Assembly: GCA_026387135.1 (NCBI GenBank)
Contig: JAPLMH010000155.1
Span: 1 to 26,787, forward strand
DNA from: Candidatus Omnitrophota bacterium
GTDB lineage: Bacteria; Omnitrophota; Gorgyraeia; 2-01-FULL-45-10
DNA length: 26,787 bases
Direction: 5' to 3'
Made by a program: the position numbers and the translations under genes. The notes under the pieces were generated by a model, which worked only from the letters and a program-made list of their open reading frames with translations, was not told where the DNA came from and made no database searches. Positions 6,614 to 14,876 of this stretch are shown here, one piece after another (the stretch's first letter is position 1; each line of letters opens with the position of its first letter).

Positions 6614-7498
6614 ATGGCAGATACTATGAAAAAAATAAAATTAGGGCTTCCCAAGGGCAGCCTCCAGGAAGCTACGGTCAGGATGTTCAAAAAGGCCGGA
6701 TTCGCTATAGGCATAAGCGAGAGGTCTTATTTTCCGTCGGTGGACGATGACGAGATAGAGGCTATACTCTTCAGGGCCCAGGAGATGTCCAGGTATGTTG
6801 AAGACGGCATCCTCGATGTCGGCATCACAGGTAACGACTGGATATTAGAGAACTCTTCGAACGTTGTAAGGGTGGCGGAACTTATATACGCGAAGCAGAG
6901 CATGAGGCCCGTCAGATGGGTCCTCGCGGTGCCTGAAGGGTCAAAGGTCAAGAGCGTAAAGGACCTGCGCGGCAAGAGGATAGCCACCGAGCTTGTAAAC
7001 GTGACAAAGAATTATCTTAAGAAGAACAAGGTCAAAGCAGACGTGGAGTTCAGCTGGGGCGCCACGGAGGTCAAGGCCATTATAGGTATAGACGCGATAG
7101 TGGAGGTTACCGAGACCGGTTCTTCGCTCAGGGCGAACAAGCTCAGAGAAGTGGCGACCGTCTGTGAATCTACAACACAGCTCATAGCAAATAGAAAGAG
7201 CTGGATGAACCCGTGGAAGAGGGCGAAGATAGAGAACATGGCCATGCTTTTAAAGGGGGCCATTATGGCAGAGGAGAAAGTGGGCCTGAAGATGAACGTC
7301 GCCAAGAAGGACCTGAAAGCCGTACTTGCGCTCCTCCCGGCGATGAAGATGCCTACCGTGTCGACGCTTTCGGATCCGAACTGGTGCGACGTGGATACGA
7401 TCATCGATGAAAAGATAGCTAAAAGAATAATCCCGGAACTTAAGAGAGCGGGCGCTCAAGGCATCATAGAGTACCCTTTGAATAAAGTCATCTATTAG
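6614..7498 (+). CDS. hisG: ATP phosphoribosyltransferase, long form
   Basis: First enzyme of histidine synthesis, joining ATP and PRPP. LGLPKGSLQEAT opens the catalytic domain and DVGITGNDW follows. The PRPP-binding region is IVEVTETGSSLRANKL near residues 162-177. The C-terminal regulatory ACT-like domain of the long form is present (LKGAIMAEEKVGLKMNV, MPTVSTLSD, and the ending QGIIEYPLNKVI). At 294 aa it is complete and should not need HisZ; histidine feedback is expected. No other his genes are near, so the pathway is scattered. ATG 6614 follows AAAGGAAAA. It heads a small transcription unit with the basic peptide and the TPR protein. Confidence 0.96.
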   Translation: MADTMKKIKLGLPKGSLQEATVRMFKKAGFAIGISERSYFPSVDDDEIEAILFRAQEMSRYVEDGILDVGITGNDWILENSSNVVRVAELIYAKQSMRPVRWVLAVPEGSKVKSVKDLRGKRIATELVNVTKNYLKKNKVKADVEFSWGATEVKAIIGIDAIVEVTETGSSLRANKLREVATVCESTTQLIANRKSWMNPWKRAKIENMAMLLKGAIMAEEKVGLKMNVAKKDLKAVLALLPAMKMPTVSTLSDPNWCDVDTIIDEKIAKRIIPELKRAGAQGIIEYPLNKVIY

Positions 7499-7518
7499 AT
7501 ACTAGGAGGTGATCTGAC

Positions 7519-7608
7519 ATGCCGTGCGGAAGGAAGAGAAAAAGAGCGAAGATGGCGAAGCACAAGAGAAAAAAGAGGATGAGAAGAGATCGCCATAAGA
7601 AGAAATAG
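7519..7608 (+). CDS. Tiny Lys/Arg-rich protein, AURKAIP1/COX24 (mS38)-like
   Basis: A 29-residue protein, almost all Lys, Arg and His (MPCGRKRKRAKMAKHKRKK then RMRRDRHKKK). It resembles the short AURKAIP1/COX24-type peptides of Bacteroidetes and other bacteria (MPSGKKRKRHKMATHKRKK type), relatives of mitochondrial mS38 and thus probably a small-subunit ribosomal extra protein. Strong support comes from translation signals: AGGAGGTGAT at 7503-7512 is a near-perfect anti-SD complement at good spacing. It lies 20 bases after hisG. The family match is from memory and cannot be verified here. The protein is too short for most gene callers. Confidence 0.75.
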   Translation: MPCGRKRKRAKMAKHKRKKRMRRDRHKKK

Positions 7609-9039
7609 CAGCACAATAGCAGTTATCATAATTGCCGCATCATGTTTTTTAAGCAGTTCCGAAGCGGCACGCGATGTATCGTCAAAAGGAAGAGTGTCGT
7701 CCGGGGACTTCAGATACGAGAAGAAGAGAAGTTCTCCGGACGCACCATCCAAAGCGCTTGCCCATTACACGATGGGCATTATTTATGATAACGAGGGCAG
7801 GTCAGGCGAAGCCATGCGGGAATATAAGGCGGCGCTGGCCCTTGAGCCGAAGGTGAGCTACCTTCACTCCAGGCTCGGAGTGGACTTTTTTTTAGCTAAG
7901 GATATAGATAAGGCGGTCGAAGAGTTCAATATCGCCAATCCCTCGATCCCAACGACACAAAGCCGAGATTTTTGCTTGCGCTCGCGTACACGGCGCTGAA
8001 TTCTCTCGACCTCGCTCAAAAAGAGTACGAAGATGTGGTCCGGATCAATCCGAACGACATAACGGCATTAGGTTCTTTAGCGGATCTCCTGGTCGTGCAG
8101 GAGAAGATGACGGATGCCGTCGGGATATACGAGAAGCTGATAGAGAAAGAGAAGGGCTCGAGCTTATTATATTTCAACCTCGGCGTCATCTACTCGAGGC
8201 TCGGCAAACTGGACCAGGCCATCGCCACGCTGAAAAAAGCGACAGAGCTGGATCCGGGATATCTCGAGGCATATATAGGCCTCGGAGTGCTCTTGGAGAC
8301 GAAGAAGGATATCCACGGGGCCATCTCTAATTTTGAAAAAGCGGTAAGTATAGACCCTCTCAATATAAAGGTATATTATTCTTTGGGCAACCTGTACTAC
8401 CGCGCCAAAAGATACGATGACGCGGCGCGTCAATACGAACTTTTAATAAAACTGGACCCCAAGGACCTCGAAGCTTATATGCAATGGTCCGGGGCGTATA
8501 TAAAAGATAAGAAGCACAAAGAAGCAATAGCGGTTTTGGATAGGGCTCTTTCAGAAGGTATCAAAGATACGTCCCTGTATCTCGCGCTCGGGTACGCTTA
8601 CAGCGAGGATCTTCGCGAAGCGGATGCTCTGAAATATTACAGGATGGCTCTTGATATGAGCCCTGACAGCGCATTAGTTCGCTTTCATATGGGCGCATAT
8701 TATGATAAGATAAGAGAACGCCCTCTTGCGGAGAGCGAGCTTCGCGCAGCGATAAGGCTCGATCCGAAATTTTCGGACGCGTATAATTATCTCGGATACA
8801 TGTACGCCGAAGAGGGGTCGAACCTGGACGAAGCGGTCACGCTCGTAAAGAAGGCAATTGAGCTGGAGCCGGATAACGGCGCGTACATAGATTCGCTCGG
8901 CTGGGCGTATTTTCAAGGCGGTAAGTTTAGCGAAGCGTTTATAGAATTGGAGAAGGCGGTAAAGCTCGAGCCGGATGACGCTACTATAAAAGAGCATTTG
9001 AAACGCGCGAAAGAGAAGCTAAAGAAGAAGAGTAAATAG
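7595..9039 (+). pseudogene. Exported TPR-repeat protein, frameshifted
   Basis: Tetratricopeptide repeat protein, about 480 aa if repaired, with many TPR units (for example YFNLGVIYSRLGKLDQAIATLKKATELDP and NYLGYMYAEEGSNLDEA). Two defects are seen. A base is missing near 7937: the frame from upstream runs to a stop at 7999, while the true continuation (SLDPNDTKPRFLLALAYTA) is in the next frame from 7939, joining seamlessly to the rest. Second, the apparent signal peptide (RRNSSTIAVIIIAASCFLSSSEAA, 7598-7669) is in frame but has no ATG, GTG or TTG ahead of it back to the stop at 7580. An ATA at 7595 is the only plausible site, and the next usable codon, GTG 7694, would drop the signal. Role: scaffold for protein interactions in the envelope; no specific partner can be named. 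Confidence 0.75.
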
Positions 9040-9043
9040 ACTA

Positions 9044-9880
9044 ATGGCCCAGATACTTGATATAAAAGAGCTGAAGAAGAAAGCGGTCGGAATCCGTAAG
9101 GATGTCCTGAAGATGCTCACTATGGCCGGGTCCGGACACACCGGCGGAAGCCTGTCGATAGTCGAAATATTGATTGTGCTTTACTACCGCGAAATGCGAA
9201 ATGACCCGAAGGCCCCGAAATGGCCCGGACGGGACAGGTTCCTGCTTTCCAAAGGGCACGCGTGTCCGGCGCTGTATGCCGTACTGGCAGAAAAAGGATA
9301 TTTTAATAAAGAGGATCTCTGGGGTTTGAGAAAACTTGGAAGCAAACTACAGGGCCATCCCCAGATAGGGCTTGCCGGAATAGAGATATCGAGCGGTTCT
9401 CTCGGACAGGGGCTCTCCATAGCCAACGGCATGGCTCTTGCAGCGCGTCTTGATAAATCGGATACAAGGATATATTGCCTTATGGGCGACGGAGAGACGA
9501 ACGAGGGCCAGGTGTGGGAGGCCGCCATGACAGCGTCCCATTATAAACTGGACAGTCTATGCGCAATAATAGATTACAATAAGCTTCAGATAGACGGATT
9601 CTGCTGTGAAGTCAAAGATATGGGCGCATATCTCGATAAGTGGAAGGACTTCGGCTGGAACGTCATAGAGACGGACGGCCATGACATAGAGAAGCTTATA
9701 AATGCATTCGATAAGGCCAAGACCGTTAAAGGAATACCGACGGTGATAGTCGCCCATACCATAAAGGGCAAGGGCGTCTCATTCGTAGAGAATAAAGTAG
9801 AGTGGCATGGCATAGCGCCCAAAAAAGAAGAGTACGAAAAGGCCGTGAAGGAACTGGACGAAGAGCTGAAAAAAATATAG
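9044..9880 (+). CDS. tktA: Transketolase, N-terminal (ThDP pyrophosphate) subunit
   Basis: First half of a two-subunit transketolase, transferring two-carbon ketol units in the non-oxidative pentose phosphate pathway. Residues 30-36 SGHTGGS, SKGHACPALYA, SGSLGQGLSIANGMA and the thiamine diphosphate motif GDGETNEGQ...N (148 to about 179) are intact; GHDIEKL and HTIKGKGVSF follow. 278 aa matches the usual small N-subunit. The second half is not adjacent: it starts at 12540, after two other genes, although all run on one strand with gaps under ten bases. ATG 9044 follows the TPR stop by two bases with only a weak SD, implying coupling. Confidence 0.93.
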   Translation: MAQILDIKELKKKAVGIRKDVLKMLTMAGSGHTGGSLSIVEILIVLYYREMRNDPKAPKWPGRDRFLLSKGHACPALYAVLAEKGYFNKEDLWGLRKLGSKLQGHPQIGLAGIEISSGSLGQGLSIANGMALAARLDKSDTRIYCLMGDGETNEGQVWEAAMTASHYKLDSLCAIIDYNKLQIDGFCCEVKDMGAYLDKWKDFGWNVIETDGHDIEKLINAFDKAKTVKGIPTVIVAHTIKGKGVSFVENKVEWHGIAPKKEEYEKAVKELDEELKKI

Positions 9881-9890
9881 GGAGATGACG

Positions 9891-11537
9891 ATGATACCGC
9901 GAAAATGGAAGATGTATGTAAAGATGTATTGGGTGAAGCTGGCGATCATAGCAGCTGTGTTGCTGGTAGTGGTGCTGGCTGTAGTTGGACTCAATTCATT
10001 GGAGTCGTATTACAGGAATATCACTCTCGCTACGATGCCCGTGAATCTCCTGATGGTCGCGTTGAACGCTGTGATATTTGTCTTCATGTATATGTCGTTC
10101 ATGAAGGGTGGATTCTCAAAGCTGAGCAATAAGCTCAGGATCCACGGCGACATGGTCAATGTCAAGTGGTCCGATGTTATAGGCATGGAGAATATCAAAG
10201 AAGAGGCGATGGAAGTTGTTCAATTGATAAAAGACAGAGTGCGCGTTAAGAAGATAGGCGGTAAGATACTGCGCGGAATATTGATGTTCGGGCCTCCGGG
10301 CTGCGGTAAGACATACCTGGCAAAGGCCATAGCTACCGAGGCCGGGATGCCTTTTGTTTCGATGTCGGGCAGCGAATTCGTGGAGATATTTGTAGGAGTC
10401 GGGGCGGCTCGCGTAAGAGGGCTATTTAAAAAAGCTAGAGAGCTCGCGTACGGCCACGGCGGATGCATAATATTCATAGATGAGCTCGACGCCATCGCCC
10501 GCAAGAGAGTATTCTCTGCATTCGGTGGCACCGAAGAGACGAACTCCACGCAGAACCAGCTCCTGGCGGAGATGGATGGGCTTCAGGAATTAAAAGATAA
10601 GCGTGGCGAGCCTTCTCCGGAACAGAACATCATAGTTATCGGGGCGACGAACGCGCCTGAGGACACTATAGATAGAGCGTTGCGCCGTCCGGGCCGTTTT
10701 GACAGGATCGTCTACATAGAGAAACCCGGCCTCGAAGACAGGGAGAAACTCTTTGCCTACTATCTCAATAAGGTCGAATCCGATAAGACGCTCGACATAG
10801 GACGCCTCGCGAGACAGGCGGTAGGCAGATCGCCCGCCGACATAGAGAATATAATAAAAGAAGCCGCTTTAGTAGCTACAAAGAACGGCCGCGACAAGGT
10901 TACGCTCGAAGATATAAGCGAGGCGATGGAGAGGATAGATATCGGATTGAAGAGAAGGATCACGATGACGCCGCATGACAGAGAGGTGACCGCCTGTCAT
11001 GAGGCCGGACACGCCGTGGTGCTCTATATATTACATCCGACCGATGACGTCTTTAAGATATCGATTATACCGAGAAAAGACACTTATGGCGTAGTCTGGC
11101 ATCAGCCCAAAGAGGAACTTTATCATGAGACCAAAGATAAGATACTGGCCGATATAATGGCGTCTTTGGCCGGTTATGCGGCAGAGAAGATGCGGTTTAA
11201 TATGACGTCCAGCGGGTGCTCGGTGGATTTTCAACAAGCGATGTGGAAAGCGCACTTTATGGTATGGAAGGTTGGAATGAGCGATGCCGGACTACTGGGC
11301 GATTATACGGTCATTCCGGAATCTCAGCTCTCTGAAGAAGTAAAAGAAAAATTGAATCAGGAGACGCAGAAGATAATCCAGAGATGCCTGAAATCGGTCG
11401 AGGAGCTTTTACTGAAGGAGAAGCCGATCCTTGAGAGGCTCATAAAAGAGCTTTTGGCCAAGGAGGAGCTGGAGTACGATGAAGTGGAAGCGATCTTCAA
11501 CGAATTCGGCAAGACGCACATAAAGAGCGCATGGTAG
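9891..11537 (+). CDS. FtsH-like membrane AAA+ zinc protease with minimal periplasmic loop
   Basis: ATP-dependent membrane metalloprotease. Order: two membrane helices (about 15-34 and 49-70) with a loop of only about 14 residues, AAA domain with Walker A GPPGCGKT (134-141), pore loop SEFVEIFVGVG, Walker B IIFIDELD (193-200), arginine-finger region RRPGRFDR, then an M41 domain with HEAGH (370-374) and a likely third zinc ligand Asp446 in SVDFQQA. All catalytic residues look intact. Classical FtsH has a periplasmic domain of about 70 residues between the helices; here it is absent. The protease domain also diverges (SSGCSVDF instead of STGA-NDI), so I read it as a paralogue, not the housekeeping FtsH. 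I chose ATG 9891 because GGAG at 9881-9884 is then at proper spacing. Its stop overlaps the lipoprotein gene. Confidence 0.88.
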   Translation: MIPRKWKMYVKMYWVKLAIIAAVLLVVVLAVVGLNSLESYYRNITLATMPVNLLMVALNAVIFVFMYMSFMKGGFSKLSNKLRIHGDMVNVKWSDVIGMENIKEEAMEVVQLIKDRVRVKKIGGKILRGILMFGPPGCGKTYLAKAIATEAGMPFVSMSGSEFVEIFVGVGAARVRGLFKKARELAYGHGGCIIFIDELDAIARKRVFSAFGGTEETNSTQNQLLAEMDGLQELKDKRGEPSPEQNIIVIGATNAPEDTIDRALRRPGRFDRIVYIEKPGLEDREKLFAYYLNKVESDKTLDIGRLARQAVGRSPADIENIIKEAALVATKNGRDKVTLEDISEAMERIDIGLKRRITMTPHDREVTACHEAGHAVVLYILHPTDDVFKISIIPRKDTYGVVWHQPKEELYHETKDKILADIMASLAGYAAEKMRFNMTSSGCSVDFQQAMWKAHFMVWKVGMSDAGLLGDYTVIPESQLSEEVKEKLNQETQKIIQRCLKSVEELLLKEKPILERLIKELLAKEELEYDEVEAIFNEFGKTHIKSAW

Positions 11538-12538
11538 TGATGTCACCACGTCACAAGTCACAAGTCAGAATGCTTATTTTGCCTGTGTCTTGTGTCTTGT
11601 GTCTTGTGTCTTTGATCGGATGCACCGCGACTTATCCGCAGGACAGGATCAAGGAATCGATAATAAAGATCTGTAAAGAGGAGTATAAGTCTGACGTTTT
11701 AGTCGAGACGTCAGGCAGGACGATGGTGATATATCTCCCCCTTTCGGATCTCATGGATTACTCATTCGCTCTTTCCAAGACGGCGAGCGATAAGATCAAC
11801 GACGTCATATTCTCGGCCGCCAGGGTCGCTCTGTCGACGGACGCCAAGATAGATTTCTACTGTGTCATAGCGCACGACGTCAAGATGCCGGAGCTCCAGA
11901 TAATCATCATAAAGAGCGTCGAGGACGTGAGGAGGCTCTTTGCAAACGATATCTCGAGAGGCGAGTATATGAAGCGCATGCTGATAGACCTGCGTTGGAG
12001 CCCGCAGGCCAAGAAGGAGCAGGTGGTAAAAGAGATCTTCAGCAAGATGAACCTCGATCCAAAATGGCAGGACCAGGTGATGGCGGACTTTTTCAGGAGC
12101 GAGCCGACATCGCTCGGGGATATAGGATACTGGGGCAACAAGTTTTACATAAAGGACATAACGCTTGCCGAATTCCTCGCGGAGCAGATAGCGAACAGGG
12201 TCAAGCTGGAGTTCAGGGAAGATAAAGATCTGAAAGAGAACTTTTTACTCAAGGCCGTTAAAGGTGTCTATATCTCCAGGAACGGCAAGCATCTTTTCAG
12301 ATTTGAAGTGTACGCCGAACGCAGCGCGTCCGGCACCACCAGCGCCATAGAGGACTCGGATAAGATATTCGGGATGGTCCTTTCGATAGCGGCCCATGTG
12401 ACACACGGATATCATTTTAACGATTACGACGGCGTGGAAGTCTTTGACCAGAAAGAAGGAAGGTCCATAGAGGTAAATTCGCAAGAACTGGAAGCGTTCA
12501 GGACTAAAAAATTAAGACTAAACGAAATAGGTATATAA
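11531..12538 (+). CDS. Lipoprotein of unknown function, signal peptide built on a heptamer repeat
   Basis: I do not recognise the family. The protein has a basic start (SPRHKSQVR), a hydrophobic core and lipobox SLIGC, so it should be lipidated and exported. The mature part, about 305 residues, is mixed alpha/beta with no enzyme motif I can name. Start candidates are ATG 11531 (overlapping the protease stop, weak AAGAG upstream), ATG 11540 and ATG 11570; the first two keep the positive n-region. The hydrophobic core is encoded by four perfect GTGTCTT copies (11585-11612). The gene is coupled to the upstream protease and ends one base before the transketolase C-half, so the protein may be a partner or substrate of the protease. 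Confidence 0.8.
   Translation: MVVMSPRHKSQVRMLILPVSCVLCLVSLIGCTATYPQDRIKESIIKICKEEYKSDVLVETSGRTMVIYLPLSDLMDYSFALSKTASDKINDVIFSAARVALSTDAKIDFYCVIAHDVKMPELQIIIIKSVEDVRRLFANDISRGEYMKRMLIDLRWSPQAKKEQVVKEIFSKMNLDPKWQDQVMADFFRSEPTSLGDIGYWGNKFYIKDITLAEFLAEQIANRVKLEFREDKDLKENFLLKAVKGVYISRNGKHLFRFEVYAERSASGTTSAIEDSDKIFGMVLSIAAHVTHGYHFNDYDGVEVFDQKEGRSIEVNSQELEAFRTKKLRLNEIGI
11585..11612 (+). repeat. Heptanucleotide tandem repeat (GTGTCTT)4 in a signal peptide
   Basis: Four perfect head-to-tail copies of GTGTCTT inside the lipoprotein signal sequence. Seven is not a multiple of three, so gain or loss of one copy shifts the frame. A related pair of CACAAGT copies lies just upstream (about 11551-11564). 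Confidence 0.9.
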
Positions 12539-12539
12539 G

Positions 12540-13493
12540 ATGAGCGAGACTAAATACAAGATGATCCCGACGAGAGATGGTTTCGGGCATGGCCTGGTGG
12601 AGCTGGGCAAGGTCAATAAGGACGTGGTGGTGCTCTCCGCCGACCTCACCGAATCTACCAGGGCCAACTGGTTCAAGAAAGAGTTCCCGGACCGTTTCTT
12701 TGGGTTAGGCGTGGCCGAACAGGATATGATAGGCGTGGCCGCCGGATTTGCTCTTATGGGCAAGACCCCTTTTGCCTGTACGTTCGGCGTATTTGCGTCG
12801 GGCCGGGCCTGGGACCAGATAAGAGTATCGGTAGCATATATGAATCTAAATGTGAAGATCGTGGGCACGCACGGCGGGATATCCGTGGGCCCGGATGGTG
12901 CCACCCATCAGGCGCTCGAAGAGATATCGTTGATGAGGATACTGCCCAACATGACAATGATAGTTCCTTGCGATGCGCTCGAAGCGAAGAAGGCGACTAT
13001 TAGTGCGGCCAATCACAAGGGGCCCGTATATATAAGGCTCGGCAGATCCGGAGCTCCGGTCATAACCAAAGAAGAAGACGTCTTTAAGATCGGCAAAGCC
13101 TCGCTTTTGAAAGACGGCAAAGACGTGACTATATTCGCGTGCGGTACTATGGTCTATGAGTCGCTGATGGCCTGCGAAACCTTAAGCAAGGAAGGCATAA
13201 ATGCGCGCCTTATTAATATGCATACGCCAAAGCCTATAGATAAAGATTGTATAATAAAAGCGGCCAAAGAGACGGGCGCAGTAGTTACAGCCGAAGAGCA
13301 TACGATAGCCGGCGGCCTCGGCAGCGCCATTTCGGAAGTCCTGGCCGAGAACTGTCCCGTGCCCATTAAATTTGTAGGCGTGAGAGATAAGTTCGGCCAA
13401 TCCGGAGAGCCGGAAGAGTTATTCGAATACTTTGGCCTCAAGGCGAAGAACATCGTTCAGGCCGCCAAAGACGCGATCGCAATGAAGCGGTAG
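12540..13493 (+). CDS. tktB: Transketolase, C-terminal subunit
   Basis: Second half of the split transketolase: pyrimidine-binding domain plus C-terminal domain. SADLTEST opens the fold. FGLGVAEQDM holds the catalytic glutamate (about residue 60) that activates thiamine diphosphate. THGGISVGPDGATHQALEEISLMR, ADP-like IVPCDALEAKKA and the C-terminal EEHTIAGGLGSAISEVL complete the family pattern. 317 aa, normal. It begins one base after the lipoprotein stop. The N-half is at 9044-9880; the two must assemble to make active sites at the interface. The two intervening genes were probably inserted into a once-adjacent pair. Confidence 0.93.
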   Translation: MSETKYKMIPTRDGFGHGLVELGKVNKDVVVLSADLTESTRANWFKKEFPDRFFGLGVAEQDMIGVAAGFALMGKTPFACTFGVFASGRAWDQIRVSVAYMNLNVKIVGTHGGISVGPDGATHQALEEISLMRILPNMTMIVPCDALEAKKATISAANHKGPVYIRLGRSGAPVITKEEDVFKIGKASLLKDGKDVTIFACGTMVYESLMACETLSKEGINARLINMHTPKPIDKDCIIKAAKETGAVVTAEEHTIAGGLGSAISEVLAENCPVPIKFVGVRDKFGQSGEPEELFEYFGLKAKNIVQAAKDAIAMKR

Positions 13494-13502
13494 ATACTCT
13501 TT

Positions 13503-14378
13503 ATGGATAGCATCACTGTTAAAGCTCCTGCGAAAGTAAATTTATTCCTCAAGGTCCTCGGCAAAAGGAAAGACTCCTATCACAATATCCATACCGTATT
13601 TGAGCGGATATCGCTTGCCGATACGATCAAAATATCGAAGATCCCCAAAGGCATAGTCGTCAGGTCCGACAAGCCGATCACGCTTGATGCGAAGGATAAT
13701 CTTTGTTTTAAGGCGGCCGAAGCGGTTTTGAAGCGCGGCAAGATACGATCCGGAGTGAAGATCGAGATAAAGAAGCGCATTCCTGTCGCATCAGGGCTTG
13801 GCGGAGGCAGTTCGGACGCCGCTGCGACCATTATAGGCGTAAATAGACTATTCGGGCTTAAGTTAGAGAACAAAGCCCTGTCTAATATAGGAAGAAGACT
13901 AGGCGCTGATGTGCCCTTCTTCCTGCTCGATACGCCGTTTGCCATAGGCAGGGGCAGGGGCGACGTGCTGGAGGCCATAAGATCCGGGAATAAACTATGG
14001 CACCTCATAGTAAAGGCCGGCAACAAGACCTCTACAAAGGATATTTACCGCGCCTTTGACAGAGCGTCTAAGCACTTGACACCTCGAATGGAGAGTGATA
14101 AAATACGAATCCCTTCGAAGTTACGGATGGACTATGCTCTGGCAGAGTCTATACTCCACAACGACCTCGAAAGAGCGGTTTCTTTGAAAAAAGGCGTTAT
14201 AAGCAGGATATCGAAGAGCTTGGCACAACTATTGTGTAAGAGGATGATCATTTCCGGCAGCGGACCAAGCTTATTTTGCTTGTATAGGACCAGAAGGGAG
14301 GCGATCAGGGCAAGAGACGTTGTTTTAAGAAGTGTTAGCGCTCCATCAAGGACGGGCTGGCAGATATTTGTAGCTTAA
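13503..14378 (+). CDS. ispE: 4-diphosphocytidyl-2-C-methyl-D-erythritol kinase
   Basis: GHMP kinase that phosphorylates CDP-ME in the non-mevalonate isoprenoid pathway. APAKVNLFLKVLGKRKDSYH is the usual N-terminus with the catalytic lysine region. The ATP loop PVASGLGGGSSDAAAT lies near residue 95. GADVPFFL holds the catalytic aspartate. ISGSGPSLF is the third GHMP motif. 291 aa, normal. ATG 13503 begins nine bases after the transketolase stop with no clear SD. It starts a block (ispE, spoVG, tRNA-Gln, glmU, prs, rplY, pth) also found in Bacillus apart from purR/yabJ. Confidence 0.95.
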   Translation: MDSITVKAPAKVNLFLKVLGKRKDSYHNIHTVFERISLADTIKISKIPKGIVVRSDKPITLDAKDNLCFKAAEAVLKRGKIRSGVKIEIKKRIPVASGLGGGSSDAAATIIGVNRLFGLKLENKALSNIGRRLGADVPFFLLDTPFAIGRGRGDVLEAIRSGNKLWHLIVKAGNKTSTKDIYRAFDRASKHLTPRMESDKIRIPSKLRMDYALAESILHNDLERAVSLKKGVISRISKSLAQLLCKRMIISGSGPSLFCLYRTRREAIRARDVVLRSVSAPSRTGWQIFVA

Positions 14379-14395
14379 AAAGGAGTTCACAAGGC

Positions 14396-14863
14396 ATGGA
14401 AATCAACGAAGTCAGAGTTTTCTTGAAGGAAGGACAGGACAGGAAATTAAAAGCGTACGCTACCCTTACGTTCGATAAGGCATTCGTTGTGCGTAACGTT
14501 AAAGTTATTGAAGGCACCAAGGGGCTCTTCGTGGCGATGCCGTCGAGAAGATTGAAAGAGTCCTGCCCCAAATGTAATTTCAAAAACGCCGTCAGATCTA
14601 AATATTGCAATCAATGCGGTACTCAGCTCCCCCAATACGTTGAACCTAAACCGGTGGCGCAATCCGATAGTCCGCAGAGGCAGTCCGAGCACAGGGACAT
14701 AGCCCATCCGATAACAACCGATTTCAGAGAATATATCCAGAAGAAGGTCCTTGCGGCATACGAAGAAGAGAAGAAGTCACCGTCGGCTCCGGCAGCGGCC
14801 GTGCCAAAGGCCTCCAGCAGTTCTGGAAGCGGCCATTACGAGGATGACGACATAGAGCTGTAA
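14396..14863 (+). CDS. spoVG: SpoVG-family nucleic-acid-binding regulator with inserted zinc ribbon
   Basis: SpoVG proteins are small site-specific DNA/RNA-binding regulators. The fold is recognisable in two parts: residues 1-52 (MEINEVRVFL, YATLTFDKAFVVRNVKVIEG, GLFVAMPSRR) and 99-123 (HRDIAHPI, REYIQKKVLAAYEE). Between them, where ordinary SpoVG goes straight from MPS-R to -DI-HPI in a few residues, lies an insertion of about 46 residues with a zinc ribbon: CPKC (57-60) and CNQC (71-74), then a Pro/Gln/Ser linker. The tail is Ala/Ser-rich ending in an acidic EDDDIEL. 155 aa against about 90-100 in Firmicutes. The frame is uninterrupted and both halves are conserved, so this is a real fusion/insertion. 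AAAAGGAG precedes ATG 14396. Confidence 0.93.
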   Translation: MEINEVRVFLKEGQDRKLKAYATLTFDKAFVVRNVKVIEGTKGLFVAMPSRRLKESCPKCNFKNAVRSKYCNQCGTQLPQYVEPKPVAQSDSPQRQSEHRDIAHPITTDFREYIQKKVLAAYEEEKKSPSAPAAAVPKASSSSGSGHYEDDDIEL

Positions 14864-14876
14864 AGATCACAAACGC

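Noticed and set aside
11585..11612. The heptamer array as a CRISPR or minisatellite.
   Set aside because: The units are seven bases with no spacers, and the array is short and coding.
13345..13362. CTGTCCC as another copy of the REP-like repeat.
   Set aside because: It is inside a conserved coding segment of the transketolase C-half and lacks the palindrome.
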